A DNA stretch of 64,000 nucleotides from NCBI GenBank assembly GCA_905147135.1, contig LR990053.1, positions 8,320,501-8,384,500 of the forward strand, given 5' to 3'. The position numbers and the translations under genes were made by a program. A model generated the notes under the pieces. That model did no database searches. It was not told the DNA's origin and saw nothing but the letters and a program-made list of their open reading frames with translations. The stretch is from Blastobasis lacticolella. Its lineage: Eukaryota > Arthropoda > Insecta > Lepidoptera > Blastobasidae. Of the stretch, positions 1 through 11,270 are shown piece by piece (position 1 is the stretch's first letter; each line of letters begins with the position of its first letter).

Positions 1-401
1 GCTTAGTGAATGAACTGGTGATTATTGCAATTTTTATTTTCTTGAATTAAATGAGCTTGAAATTTTCGACAATTTGGCTGTTAAGCTGCTGTGATGTTGC
101 TGATCGTAATGAAAATAACTTAAATTAATGAATAAGCGATCATTGTAGTGCTGATATATAGGTTCTTAAAAGCAAAAGATTAATTTTAAAAATTAACTTA
201 AGGAAATCAATAAATCAATGAATGACTCGAATGAGCAACGAGCTCAGAATTTTTTGAGTTTTAGGTCTGTAACAATTTGTGAATGTGAATGATAAGAAAA
301 GTAACTGTAACCAATGAATGATAGAGCTCAAAATTTTTGTCATTTGAGTTGTTAAATGCTGGGGTTATTGCTAAAATTAATGATTGAGCGAGCTGTGTGA
401 G

Positions 402-1440
402 CTAAGAATTATTGGCCTTTTCGCTCATAAAACCGCATATGTACTCAAGTATTAAACTTTGGAATTTTTTGAAAACTCTGCTGTAATTTTTTATAGCTGT
501 AGGTTGTCGGTACATTCCGGAAAGTCGGAGGTAGATGGAATGGACTCCGTTTGGCGGAAAACAAACACGCCTGTAATATGGTAGCATTGAACGCCGCTAG
601 ATTGGCTTCGCCCCAATCGAAAATTGCCTTGAGATCTTCATTCAAACGACCAACCATGGCCTCTCGACAAAACTTATTGTCGCCCCTGTTGCACTTAGCC
701 TCTGACAGATATACATCCGTTACTGTGCTGTCGTCTGCCGTACCCAAACGTACCGGATACAAAAAGCAGCAAAAGAGTCACGGACAGAACCCACCCCTGA
801 GGAACTACCGCGTCGATGGCCTGAAGATCATACGAGTAACCATCAAGAACTACATTGATTGAGCGTCTACTCAGAAAATCTGATATCCAGGTGTAAAAGC
901 CAACAGGAATACAAAATGAGGGTAAGCTTGCTTAGAAGCCAAGCCAAGCCTGCGTGCCAAACACTATCAAAGGCCTTGATATCAAGAGACACAGCAATGG
1001 CCTCGCTATGTTTCTCAATGGCCTCACTTAATATATAAGTGGCATACACCAGAAAGTCCTCAGTCGACCGACTACGGCAGAATCCGTAGTTGGAATCGCT
1101 AAGGAGATCACCCCGCATCTTCAAGATGCGCAAGGAGTTTCTTGTTCAGCGCACTTCAGTGAGCATTAAGGTGGCCGAAATAGGGCGGTAGTTGACAGAG
1201 TCTGTGTGGAAGCCCTTTTTGAGCACGGGCTGTACGTTGGAAAGCTTCCATAACTTAGGTACAGTACCAGTGTCAAGTGGGAGGCGACACAGGCGCGTGA
1301 GAATAGGAGACAACTCAGGGGCACATCTACGCAGGACTATCGCTGGTATATGCCAGCGATCTGAATTGTATCAACAGGTCCAGTAGCCTTGTTCACAACC
1401 AGACTGCGCAGGATTTTTAAAAGCTCTTTCTGATTCATAT
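402..1440 (-). mobile_element. Jockey-superfamily LINE reverse transcriptase fragment, decayed
   Basis: Read on the minus strand from right to left, the pieces follow reverse-transcriptase order. A segment around 1180-1400 corresponds to the NYRPIS region. The frame at 867-1133 has GFCRSRSTEDFLVYATYIL and AVSLDIKAFDSVW (palm). The frame at 445-762 has TADDSTV, the position of the catalytic YADD box, followed by LNEDLKAIFDWGEANL and a CLFSAKRSP motif. Frameshifts separate the pieces, so it is a relic. The near-identical copy in unit 2 is at about 25530-26560. The family assignment rests on motif order and wording typical of lepidopteran Jockey-like elements. Confidence 0.75.
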
Positions 1441-1644
1441 GCAAGCAAAATTGAAAAAAAAAATCCAAATTTATTTATTGATTAGGACATTAAATATCTC
1501 TTTCAATTGTCAAAAAGGAGGGGGGTAGAAAAGTAGGAAGGAAGCACACAGTGACACGCTGGCTGCCCCATGGCAGCAGCAAACTTACCCCACGCCAGTC
1601 ACGACCGGACCGTGCCCGGCAATGCCAGGCAAAGCCGGACCGCG

Positions 1645-1698
1645 TTTTTTCTTAATTTTACCAGACACATAATTATGTCTTAAAATTAAGAAAAAACG
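1645..1698. repeat. Short hairpin (inverted repeat)
   Basis: GCGTTTTTTCTTAATTTTA is followed after about 16 bases by its near-perfect inverse ending AAATTAAGAAAAAACGC. It is also present in unit 2 at about 27226-27282. It sits inside the interspersed repeat and may be a tiny MITE or only a foldback of that repeat. Confidence 0.5.
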
Positions 1699-1898
1699 CC
1701 TAAAACTACAGCAAGAGTAAGCCAGTCTACCAAGGCAGCACCCGTTCATGAGTATAACGCAGGGCACAGCCATCGTCCAATTTAACCATATTTGAGGGAA
1801 AAGAGTAACCCGGCCCCCACGCCACCGCCAGACAGACTTTTAAGTGAGCGTGCATTACACATGCTGCATGTGATAGGTAGCTGCTCACACCCTACTCT

Positions 1899-2044
1899 AT
1901 CCTATCCCTACCCTACCCCTAGCTTACCCCTATCATATTCTCCTACTGCCTTAACCCTACCCTACCGCTACCTTACCCCTACCCTACCACTATCTTACCC
2001 CTACCCTACCCCTACTTTAACTACTACCCTACCCCTACCCAACC
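1899..2044. repeat. Minisatellite, CTACCC(C)-type units
   Basis: It is an imperfect tandem of CCTACCCCTA / CCTACCACTA / CTTACCCC units. It superficially resembles telomere sequence but does not have the insect TTAGG (CCTAA) unit. The syntenic copies differ in length (27470-27668 longer, about 58955-59015 shorter), as expected for replication slippage. Confidence 0.75.
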
Positions 2045-2449
2045 GCAGGAAGAAGTCACTATGTGTGGGAAAGGAAGGAAATTTAACGCCGCTTCCAAGG
2101 TGGTTCTCTGTGGGGGAAAGAAACGGCAAGAAACCCACAGAGCTTACGTTAATACATATTTTTTTTAAACATTTCTTATGGACTAATACATTATTTATCC
2201 TATATACTAGCTTAAAAGTAAATACCTGTATAGAACAGCAGCATTGATCGAGGTAAGCCGCGTCAGCGTCTAAGTAAGGAACAGTAGCTACGGCTTTTTA
2301 GTCCCGAGGTAGTGGTGGACTTAATCGAGGTTTGAGTGCAGGCCTCAGATGTGCGAAGGTGCGCTGCCGCTGTGATACCATTCTCCTATTTAACTGCTTC
2401 ATAGTTTTTTTTTTAATGAAGTAAATAGGGTGGTGTAGGAGAATTGTAG

Positions 2450-2845
2450 TTGGCCGAGGTAACGCTAAAATGCTCACCATTCTCGTTTGGGCCTGAAGCT
2501 AAATTTACGGGAACGCCCGAACCCCTCAGATTGGCTCTCTGGCTCTCCCACCTGATCCCCAGCAGCCAGGTAGAGCAGGTAGAGCAATCTGGGATATTTC
2601 CAGGGCCTCGTCAGGGAGGAATCAGAGTCTTTCACTGGTGGCTAACCAGCTACATGGGCACTCTATTTCCTAGGGTCGACCAGTGGCGGCACCATACTTC
2701 GGATTCCGCTGCCCTCCGTAGCCAGGCAAGTCGATTACGCAGAGCGACCATAACTGTCCAGATCCATCCTTATAGAGGGCTACTCCAGGAATCGCACCGA
2801 AACATGGCTGAGCTTCTTGACGACGCGTTAGTCTCCTCTCTTTAG
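2450..2845 (+). other. Unidentified open frame, probably repeat-derived
   Basis: A 131-codon frame is conserved in unit 2 (28076-28471) and broken in unit 3 (59424-59829, where extra bases shift the frame). The predicted protein has no domain I recognise. It directly follows the interspersed repeat and contains a CAGGTAGAG tandem duplication. Because the frame is not kept in all copies, I regard it as a chance frame in repeat DNA rather than a gene. Confidence 0.2.
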
Positions 2846-2849
2846 TTTA

Positions 2850-3540
2850 GTTTTGCTACAATAAATTAATTTTCTTATCAATAACTGTATCTTACTTTGT
2901 AGTTAACTTCAATTATTGTGAAGGATTTGTAAAAAAATGATGGGGACAAAACTTGTCAAAAAGGCAGGTTTTAAAAAAGATTTGAAAATTTACCGCTTTT
3001 AAGACATGCATAACTTATTAAAAGTAGTTTAAAAACAATAAGAGAGAAGTTATGCGATATCTACTTGGCTAAAAGTCGGCAATATACCGTTAGCCGATTT
3101 ATTGTTATGGACTGGATCAATTTTGTTATTGATTTAAAATATGCAAAAAAATAAAACTGCATTATAAGTATGTTAATGTTGAATTCCATATCTATAAGTC
3201 ACGTCGCCTTTAGCCGCCATTTAGTACTGTGTACTTAAAACAATCTTTAAAGTTTTACAAGGTTAGAAAGGATAATATGCATTTTAGTTACATATATATT
3301 ATTATTTAACAATATAATCTTTTTTCATGTAAAAGAAGAAAAAAAACCTTGCTTTTTATATATGGCAACACGACTAAATATAAATAAAAAATGAATAGCA
3401 TCGGTTTTAAAAAAATCTCTAACTTTTCGGCTCTAGCTCAAAACTAGTTTTTGTCTTTTAGCCGCCTTTAAGCTTGAGCAGTCAGCAGGATTAATCAATC
3501 GGTTAGTATAAAAATAGAATTGATATGCTCTAAACTCTAA
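2850..3540. other. AT-rich region with no gene seen
   Basis: There is no open frame of note. It contains several occurrences of a short motif related to TTTAGCCGCC(T/A)TTTA in both orientations (about 3072-3100, 3207-3223, 3458-3472), which also recurs at 23640-24770. Confidence 0.5.
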
Positions 3541-3960
3541 AGGTGTGTCCAAACATAGAGCGGCAAGTGTGCGCGGCTGCCGCGCGCGGCGTGCCGCGCT
3601 GTGTTTGTACAGGCAGTTATCGTTCGTCCGTAATCCTGTCTGGACGTGTTTGCGCTTCTCAAAAATGGACAATGAAACATCAATTAGATTGATTGAAATA
3701 TATGGCTCATATAATGAGTTGTGGGATACTCTACAGAAATGATAAGCAAAGTCGAATAATAAGCAGAGCTAAAACACTGACCGCCTTCATTGTAGTTTTG
3801 GTTCAGAGTGAATTCAAATGCGCGGCGTGTCTCGCAAGTGCCGCGCAATATTGCCGCGCAAACATTCGTCAATAGTCCTAACTAGTGCGCGGCAGAATTG
3901 TTTCCTGGACATGCCGCGTGTTGCTGCCGCGCACGTGCCGCTCTATGTTTGGACACGCCT
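3541..3960. mobile_element. Harbinger-type MITE, 420 bp, unit 1 copy
   Basis: Terminal inverted repeats begin AGGTGTGTCCAAACATAGAG on the left and AGGCGTGTCCAAACATAGAG on the inverted right end. They are flanked by TAA at 3538-3540 and TAA at 3961-3963. A 3-bp TAA duplication with AG/GG-starting ends is the PIF/Harbinger signature. The subterminal zones are rich in GCCGCGC. There is no coding capacity. The unit 2 copy lacks 13 bases between two GCCGCGCAA repeats, and unit 3 has no element at this position. Confidence 0.85.
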
Positions 3961-4485
3961 TAAGGGTCTGCATTTTACAATTACGGTCAGCTAATAATTT
4001 AAAATTAACACGATTTAGTTGAAAAGACCAAAGCGGCAAAGATCGATAAATGTGGGCGGAGTTTAATAATAATTGCGTGTGATCATTGTTATTCAAGGAT
4101 TTGTCGCATTGGGAACAACGTGCACAGATTACTATAGATTGCATTGCTTATCTTGTATATAGTGTTTATTATTATTTTTGATCCCATGATTAAAGTTAGA
4201 CTATGATTTCTACGTCAATTGACTAAATATCAAATCAGCAACACTTTATGGTCTGTAAAAACGGATCACTCCTATGAATTTTGTATGAGATTTTGAACTA
4301 GTCATTGTACAAATGCGTCAATTTTGTTTTTATTTTGTTATTTTATTTACATCTAGTAATTTATTTTGATAAGAAAGACATTTATTCACACATTATATCA
4401 ACTAACATAAAAATAAATATGTACAATAAAAAGGAAAAGAAATTAACTAATTTAAAATATGTAGCATTACCTCTCTGAATAGCAA

Positions 4486-4640
4486 TGCTCATTTTTTGTG
4501 CGAATTAGCTGCCAGATTGCCAGATTTCTTGGAAAGTTCTCTGTACAAAGAGAGGGCCCCGAGGCCCCACGGACCTAGGGTCTCGAAACAAAGTTGTATT
4601 GGGTGCCGATACTCTGGTATTTTTTAATTTTTTGCCTTTC
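4486..4640 (-). mobile_element. LINE 3'-terminal coding fragment (relic)
   Basis: In unit 3 (62663-62905, minus) the homologous stretch reads through with LFRDPRSVEP, FQEIWQSGSYLAQRI and AIQRGNATSILGT. It has the look of the last residues of a LINE polyprotein, although I recognise it only loosely. In units 1 and 2 (30110-30240) part of it is deleted and shifted. It is a decayed fragment with no function expected. Confidence 0.35.
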
Positions 4641-4981
4641 AGCTGCATCTGCCTTTTTTAGCAGTAAATGGCAGATGGGAGGATGCCAGAGTGTCGACCC
4701 ATTTTTATATAGTAGTAGAAAAATAGTAAATGTTTCAGTAAAAGTATTTAATTTTGCTTAATGCCTCTTCCAACGTGATATGTAGTATTGGTGAGTTGTC
4801 GCTTCGGCGAACCATTACAGTACAATTGCGTACCCAACAATACTTATAGTCCTTTTCTCATGATATATTTTTGGCACGTTGCAGAAGAAATTTATTGTAT
4901 TTATTGTAGGTATATCCGGTTACTATTACCAAGGAAACCAAGTTCACTGGCAGCTATGTTTTTCATATTTCTCATTTTAGC

Positions 4982-5744
4982 TTAAAAGTCGTCCTTTTTA
5001 TACCTGCACTGCAACTTTAACAATACAAATTTAATGATCACTATAATTTTAATCACAAAATCATTAATGCCTGTGTTGAGGTTAACGGTGTAACCACAAT
5101 CATCAGTAAGGGTTTTAACATTAGTTATTATGTTCTCACCTTTTCTTTGCGGCATACCATTTCTTAGAATATTGGAACGGCGAACCCATTGATCATTTCT
5201 GTTATTGACAACAGTTTTCAGATGACTAATTTCAATATGCATTTCAACGTAGTGGACTTTGTCTGATATACCGTCAACCCTCGTGTTCAATGAACATTTC
5301 AATTCATTAATATCAGACAACCTGTTGCATGTCATCTTGGAGTATATGAATTACTGAGAACTTAGCATTTAGTTTACTAATTTGTGTATACAATTAGACA
5401 TGTCCCTTAGTAAAATCAAATCTGGTCGTTCCGATGCAACTGCAGCCAATTCGTTAGATGAGCCAGTTTTAGGTCAGATACAGACGATCAGAAACCACCT
5501 TAGACACGGATATCGGTGTTCCTGGAGTGCTAGCCGTGGTAGAAGTACTAGCCGTGGTAGGTTGGTCTAGGTGCGACAAGGTTAGGGTTGAAGGGGAAAC
5601 GTTGCTCTGGCAGCAAATAGGCAAAAGGCTGTCATAGCTGCCACGGAGTCTGTAGATATGCGGTCTGTTGACGCTGCGGGCGGATAGACCTCTAGTCAGG
5701 GGTGATGTAATATCCAAGTCCACTCCAGTCTCCTCCTCCGGCAC
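4982..5744 (-). pseudogene. LINE ORF1 / FP25K-like protein fragments
   Basis: Two minus-strand frames lie in order. The frame at 5469-5744 is Ser/Thr-rich (LDQPTTASTSTTASTPGTP), like the low-complexity N-terminus of lepidopteran non-LTR ORF1 proteins. The frame at 4982-5335 has a coiled-coil-like SDINELKCSLNTRVDGISD segment followed by RRSNILRNGMPQRKGENI, matching the arrangement 'N.QW.RR.N....G.P...GENL' of the FP25K-like domain found in insect retroelement ORF1 and related zinc-finger proteins. They are separated by stops and a shift. Copies are at 30634-31776 and 63273-63954. Confidence 0.55.
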
Positions 5745-7184
5745 GGACGTTACGCCAGGGACTTTTCACGAGGCTAGCAGGTCAGCCTCCCAGGGTGGAG
5801 TTTATGTAATTTCTGGGTTCGGGAGCCCGTTAAGCCTGCGGGCGGTCAGCGGACAGCAGTTTCACTAGGTCCGACGACAACACACCTCCCCTACTCATCC
5901 ACATGACAGCGGATGTGACAGCTAGGCCCCTCCCTTACCAAAGCCACGGTTCCCCATGGAGCATTGGAAACCATACTTACCGGCAGCAGCAAAACAACAG
6001 TTATAAAATACCTAGTGTTGTTTGGCAGCCGAGCAGCCGCGAATACGAGCAGGATATCCTGTTATGCTCTCTACCTCCTTTCTATACCCTACGTCTCTTC
6101 ATTCATTTAACTTCCAACATGCGGTGTTTGAGGCCGTAGCGGTTTTTTAATAATAAACTTGTCAGGTATTTGACCGCCATCTCACCTAATGGAGAGTGGC
6201 GATGTGTCCGAAAGTCGCACATGCCTGCCTAATCAGTCTGGCCTTGAAGTAAGGTACAGTGTACAACAATATCAAAAACTATATATTGTTATGGACCTGG
6301 AATTCTACAATAGACTGCCATTTGATATAACTTATGCATATGTTATAACTCTATTGATTACAGAGACGTCTTACTGTTTCGCTTCGCGAAGTATACTTTC
6401 ATTTGGGTCCTTCTTCTATTTAGCGTGCCAATGACAAACACAATGCCCAAAACTTAGCCACTTTAAAAGCACTATCGGCGGTTCTCATCACCCAGACACC
6501 GCCCAGGCGGGTGGGTGGTGTTATTTAGGGCTTGCTTACCCTTGAATTAATGATTTTATTAGGAATAGCCCATGGGCCTTCCCCCATGGGAACTTTACCG
6601 GCATTTCCCGCATGTGATTTCTACAGGGTTCTATACCCCCTTAATTCACTATATTCTTATTCTTATATTATCACTTTAATGGAGTTACTCATGACAAACG
6701 TGTAGTAAGATTTTGTACAAGACATAGCCTTAACGATGTCCTCGTAATTGCTTCAAATTCGTGCTTCGATTATTATATATTATTATATTTACTACTGTGC
6801 ATTAACTTGTTACCTATTCTTGCACAAACTTTTAATCTTATCTTATATAACTCGTTGCTTAGATACTTCTTTATCATCTTTATACTTATGTATGTTATTT
6901 AGCGCGCGCACGGACAATAATGAAGACTTACAGGCACTGCACAGACGAGGTGCCGGCCGAAGTGGGGTTGTTCAGTTTCTGTCTCTTTCTAAATAACTAT
7001 GTGCGAGTGAGTGCGAACGCGTGGCGACGCTACTACATTGTAGTCTATACTAAATCTCTTCTACGAAGACGGTATTATATCTATTTAAATACATTATTTT
7101 CATAACCAAATAAGACAAATCAGTCTGGACAGATTTTAACACCCAGACCCGTAACCGAAATTAAAATTCTTAATTTCAAATTTC

Positions 7185-7250
7185 TGCTTAGCCGGGAATC
7201 GAACCCAGGACCTCTGCGTGGCAGACGTGGCACTGAACCACTCAGATCGT
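7185..7250 (-). repeat. tRNA-Gly-like SINE head
   Basis: On the minus strand the sequence contains TGGTTCAGTG (A-box region), GCCACGC (anticodon-arm region of tRNA-Gly GCC) and GGTTCGATTCCCGGC (B box and T arm). The acceptor stem does not pair, so it is a tRNA-derived repeat rather than a tRNA gene. Copies are at 33217-33282 and 39334-39399. Confidence 0.6.
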
Positions 7251-7544
7251 CAAATATAGACATTCGTAGAAAAGCTTAATTTTCCTTAAATTTATTAGTT
7301 TACAGAATTTCACAAACTGTGTAGCATCCCTAATACAACGTTGTTATAATTTAAAGACTCAATTCAAAGTATAAACGTCGGACGCATAGAGTTTTAATCA
7401 TAACGTCTTATTAAAGGTACCGCCTAAGTTGCCTCACCATGGAGCTGCCTACATTCAACGAAATGTTCAAACAAATTATAACAAACTTTTGGGTATGTGG
7501 GATACCTTATGGCCAGTCTCTGTGTTTTCGGTACTACATCTTAA

Positions 7545-8793
7545 TCTTGAACGCACACTCATGCAGTGCGCCGCGCGGCGCATTGCACGATGTGGAAAAC
7601 TTGTTACACGCCAAGCAATTTGTATGCAAGTACATTGACATGTGGCGAAAGGTACCACTGTGCAGCACGCCGCGCGGCGCACTGCATGATGGGGCAACAC
7701 CCGCAATTCAAGCCCCAAATGTCAGTTCTGTATGAATTTTGTCCACGTTTTTCAATTTAGCCCCATCGTGCAGCGTGCGGCGCGATGTCAGCAGATGTCA
7801 ACATGAAACGTCACATTTGACTGTTTCTTTTTACCAACAGTTCGAATCTTACCTCCATATGTGACACAGTTCACACACATACATCTACACACACATTTAC
7901 ACACATCTGTCTACTTTTTTTAGTACAGATACAACGCGTGTAAATGAAATAGGAAACCGACCCTCTCAAAGAAAGTTTGACCGTTGATGCGTAAGCCCCT
8001 CCCCTTTTTCTGATTCTTTAACATTAACGATGTTGTTTTGCTCTCGTGATCCTGTCGTCATTCTCTCTTCAGTTCATCCCGAATTATAAATCAGGCATGT
8101 TTGGTTCTAGAACATAAGTTTCTAAAAAGAAATGCTGGTACTCGTAGAAATTTACATTTTAAAAGGCGCCTGTCAAACTTAAAACTGTAATAACTCTGAA
8201 ACTATTGGTGCTAGAATACTAGTTCCTAAGAGAAAAATGATAGTGCTCGTCGAGATCTACATTCCGGATGAAAGCTGTCAATCTTAAAACTGTAATAACT
8301 CTGAAACTATTTGCCTTAAAGCGCTTGGTACAGAACAGCAATTACTTATAGATATCGACGGGCACTATCATTTCTTTTTAGGATCTAGTTTTCTAAGAGC
8401 AATAGTTTCCGAGTAATTTAAGTTATATACACTCTCTTTATACTTACTACTGATGTTATATTTTGCAGTTATAGTTTTGAATAAGCCACCATGGTATACA
8501 CTCAGTTTAAGTAAACATTCGTAAAGGACAGAAAAAACTACGTTTTAAAAATTTTTTCGTAATATTGTCCCAAAATCATGTCTTCAACCAGTTGAGGACA
8601 AATTTAAGCAGTGCGGTTTATCCTACAACGGAATCAATCAATGTGAATAAAAATTCCTAACATGACCGAATCAATCTTCTGAATTTAAAAATTTTGAAGT
8701 TTTTATGTTCTTATATCCTCAAGATAATTTAATTAAATGTATTATCATAAAGCCTGTAACCATCGGACAATCAATACACTTTTAACGAAAATC
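7545..8793 (+). repeat. Left inverted arm of the foldback element
   Basis: It pairs with the right arm from the CTTGAACGC end inward to TTTAACGAAAATC. It contains about three copies of a subrepeat marked by CTGTAATAACTCTGAAACTA (8185-8310) and GC-rich palindromes GCGCCGCGCGGCGC near 7568 and similar sequence near 7670. Confidence 0.8.
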
Positions 8794-9194
8794 GGCCAAG
8801 TGCTTTTTGAGCTAGAATAAACATCCATACAAACATTCATATCAACATACATACACACAAACCCCTTTCTCCCGCAAGAGTACGACATTGACGACATACG
8901 ACAGAGACGACATTGTTCCACTTGCAATGGTCCTGACAAATCTCTGTCGATTCTTTCACGTTTATCAACTTTACATACATAAATTGTTAACTTTATTACC
9001 CTCCCTTAGCTCCATCGTAGTCGGGTAAAAAGTATCAGTTATAGTATAGTATTCGCGGAAGTTGCATGGTTCAATTTCTTGAGATATTACTGATGTTATA
9101 TTTTTTAGTTAAAATGTGGAAAGACTTACCACGGTCTACAGATGGTGACACCTGTCAGAAGTAAACATCCAAAGAAAAAATCCGTTTTCAAAGA

Positions 9195-9665
9195 TTTTAA
9201 AGTAAAATTATGTCTTTTTCCGAGAATGAAGACATGTTGGCCGTACTGCAGATGGTTAATGTGCAAAAATGTAGACGACCCCGACGTAAATATTAGGTGC
9301 ACCCTATATGGAAAACTGGTGAAAAAAATAGACTTACCAGATGATGGTAAACCTGGAAATGTATCCGGACCGTTTTCAGCAGGTTTTCAGGATGTCACCA
9401 TTATGTTATAATCAAATATTAACCCGAACCAGATCAAGGTTACAAAAATGGCACACAAATTGTAATGTCAATGTAGCATTAACAATAATATAAATTAAAT
9501 AATCATCGTGGCGTCATTATGATGATGTTGACTTCAATATAATGTTTTATGAGCTTGTTGATAAACATCCTGCACCATACGATTATAATCGATCAGATTA
9601 CTCTAAACGGAACGTGAGAGACAAGATGCGGATAATGATAGTAAGGAAATTAAACGGCAAATTAC
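9195..9665 (+). pseudogene. Relic Harbinger N-terminal exon and MADF-like fragment
   Basis: In the central region, the frame clearest in the unit 2 copy (35250-35384) starts MSSSEDEYMLAVLQMV and has RRPRRKYWVYPIW, resembling the RR.YWVHP start of Harbinger nucleases. It then hits a stop. A second frame (from 9542; 35582-35725 in unit 2) reads FYELVDKHPAPYDYN and VRDKMRIMIVRKLN, following the ELV..HP..YD pattern of MADF domains. The pairing of a nuclease and a MADF protein is the usual Harbinger gene set, so the foldback element probably descends from one. Identification is by eye. Confidence 0.5.
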
Positions 9666-9875
9666 GTGGGGACAAAAATGTTTGACCATGCCAGCCCGCT
9701 AGGCACGGGAAGGAGAGTTCAACCCACGAAGCGATGGCTAGACGTCGATAAGAACGACATGCGTGCCAACAAACTCACCACCAAGGATACCGAAGACCGA
9801 GCGAAGTGGACCAAGAGGATTAGGAAGGCGGACTCCTGGCAACCGAAATATAACACCAAGACGATGATAATGATG
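9666..9875 (+). mobile_element. RTE-type LINE 3' fragment inside the foldback element
   Basis: The frame reads RWLDVDKNDMRANKLTTKD and RAKWTKRIRKAD and is followed by ATGATGATAATGATG. The same peptide pattern and ATGATG tail occur at the end of the RTE copies at 17617 and 51982. It is a short 5'-truncated relic, with copies at 35706-35910 and 44758-44965. Confidence 0.65.
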
Positions 9876-11263
9876 ATTTTCGTTAAAAGCGTATTGATTG
9901 TTCGATGGTTACAGGCTCTATAAAAATACATTCAATATATTATCTTGAGGATATAAGAACATAAAAACTTCAAAATTTTTCAATTCAGAAGATTGATTCG
10001 ATCATGTTGGGAATTTGATATTCACATTGATTGATTCTGTTGTGGGATATACCGCACTGCTTAAATTTGTCCTCAGTCGGTTGAAGACATGATTTTGGGA
10101 CAATATTACGACAAAATGTTTTTAAACGTAGTTATTTCTGTCCTTTACGAATGTTTTAAGTATACCACGGTGGCTCATTCAAAATTATAACTACAAAGTA
10201 TAACATCAGTAGTAAGTATAAAGAGAGTGTATACAACTTAAATAACTCGGAAACCATTACTCTTAGAAAACTAGATCCTAAAAAGAAATGATAGTGCCCG
10301 TCGATATCTATAAGTATTTGCTGTTCTGGAACAAGCGTTTTAAGGCCAATAGTTTCAGAGTTATTACAGGTTTAAGATTGACAGCTGTTAACTATCATTT
10401 CTCTTCAGGAACTAGTGTTCAAGGAGCGATAGTTTCAGAGTTATTACAGTATTAAGTTTGACAGCTGTCAACTGAAATGTAGATCTCGACGAGCACTATC
10501 ATTTCTCTTCAGAAACTAGTGTTTTAGAAGCGATAGTTTAAGAGTTATTACAGTATTAAGTTTGACAGCTGTCTACCGAAATGTAGATCTCGACGAGCAC
10601 TATCATTTCTCTTCAGGAACTAGTATTCTAGCACCAATAGTTTCAGAGTTATTACAGTTTTAAGTTTGACAGGTGCCATCCAAAATGTATATTTCTACGA
10701 GTACCAGCATTTCTTTTTAGAAACTAGTGTTCTAGAACCAAACATGCCTTATTTATAATTCGGGATGAACTGAAGAGAGAATGACGACAGGATCACGAGA
10801 GCAAAACAACATCGTTAATGTTAAAGAATCAGAAAAAGGGGAGGGGCTTACGCATCAACGGTCAAACTATCTTTGAGAGGGTCGGTTTCCTATTTCATTT
10901 ACACGCGTTGTATCTGTACTAAAAAAAGCAGACAGATGTGTGTAGATGTATGTGTGTGAAGTGTGTCACATAAAGAGGAAAGATTCGAACTGTTGGTAAA
11001 AAGAAACAGTCAGATGTAACGTTTCATGTTGACATCTGCTGACATCGCGCCGCACGCTGCACGATGGGGCTAAATTGAAAAACGTGTACAAAATTCATAC
11101 AGAACTGACATTTCGGGCTTGAATTGCGGGTGTTGCCCCATTATGCTGTGCGCCGCGCGGCGCGCTGCACAGTGGTACATTTCGCCACATATCAATGTAC
11201 TTGCATACAAATTGCTCGGCGTGTAAGAAGTTTTGCAACATCGTCATGAGTGTGCGTTCAAGA
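9873..11263 (-). repeat. Right inverted arm of the foldback element
   Basis: It is the inverse of the left arm. Here the subrepeat (TTTCAGAGTTATTACAG followed by TTTGACAGCTGTC and GATCTCGACGAGCACTATC) occurs four times in tandem between about 10345 and 10720, with a period near 100-120 bp. This makes the right arm longer than the left. Confidence 0.8.
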
Positions 11264-11270
11264 TAATGCT

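Larger units (their letters stand above)
1466..2250 (+). repeat. Interspersed repeat family with internal minisatellite
   Basis: This block (G-rich GGAGGGGGGTAG start, a CCGGCAATGCCAGGC stretch, a CCTACC-rich minisatellite, then a GTGGGGGAAAGAAACGGCAAG region ending near TATAGAACAGCAG) recurs in unit 2 (26580-27870) and unit 3 (58740-59215). It also recurs in the opposite orientation downstream of the receptor exons (18770-19170 and 53235-53610). Copies in both orientations and outside the syntenic position show that it is a dispersed element. No coding capacity is seen, and the class is unknown. Confidence 0.6.
7545..11263. mobile_element. Long-TIR foldback element of Harbinger type, unit 1
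   Basis: Perfect ends TCTTGAACGCACACTCATG are inverted at the right terminus and flanked by TAA (7542-7544 and 11264-11266). The inverted arms are about 1.25 kb (7545-8793) and 1.39 kb (about 9873-11263) around a central region of about 1.1 kb. Joining the flanks through one TAA restores an open receptor exon, which confirms the borders. The central part holds relics of a Harbinger N-terminal exon and a MADF-like domain. It has no complete transposase and is therefore non-autonomous. Confidence 0.85.

Noticed and set aside
1899..2044. Interstitial telomere
   Set aside because: The unit is CTACCC(C) with variants, not the insect CCTAA/TTAGG unit.
4788..4985. Small hydrophobic frame conserved in three units
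   Set aside because: It has no domain, it is AT-rich, and its conservation is explained by recent duplication.
7185..7250. Functional tRNA-Gly gene on the minus strand
   Set aside because: The B box and anticodon-like region match, but the acceptor and D stems do not pair and the sequence continues into repeat DNA.
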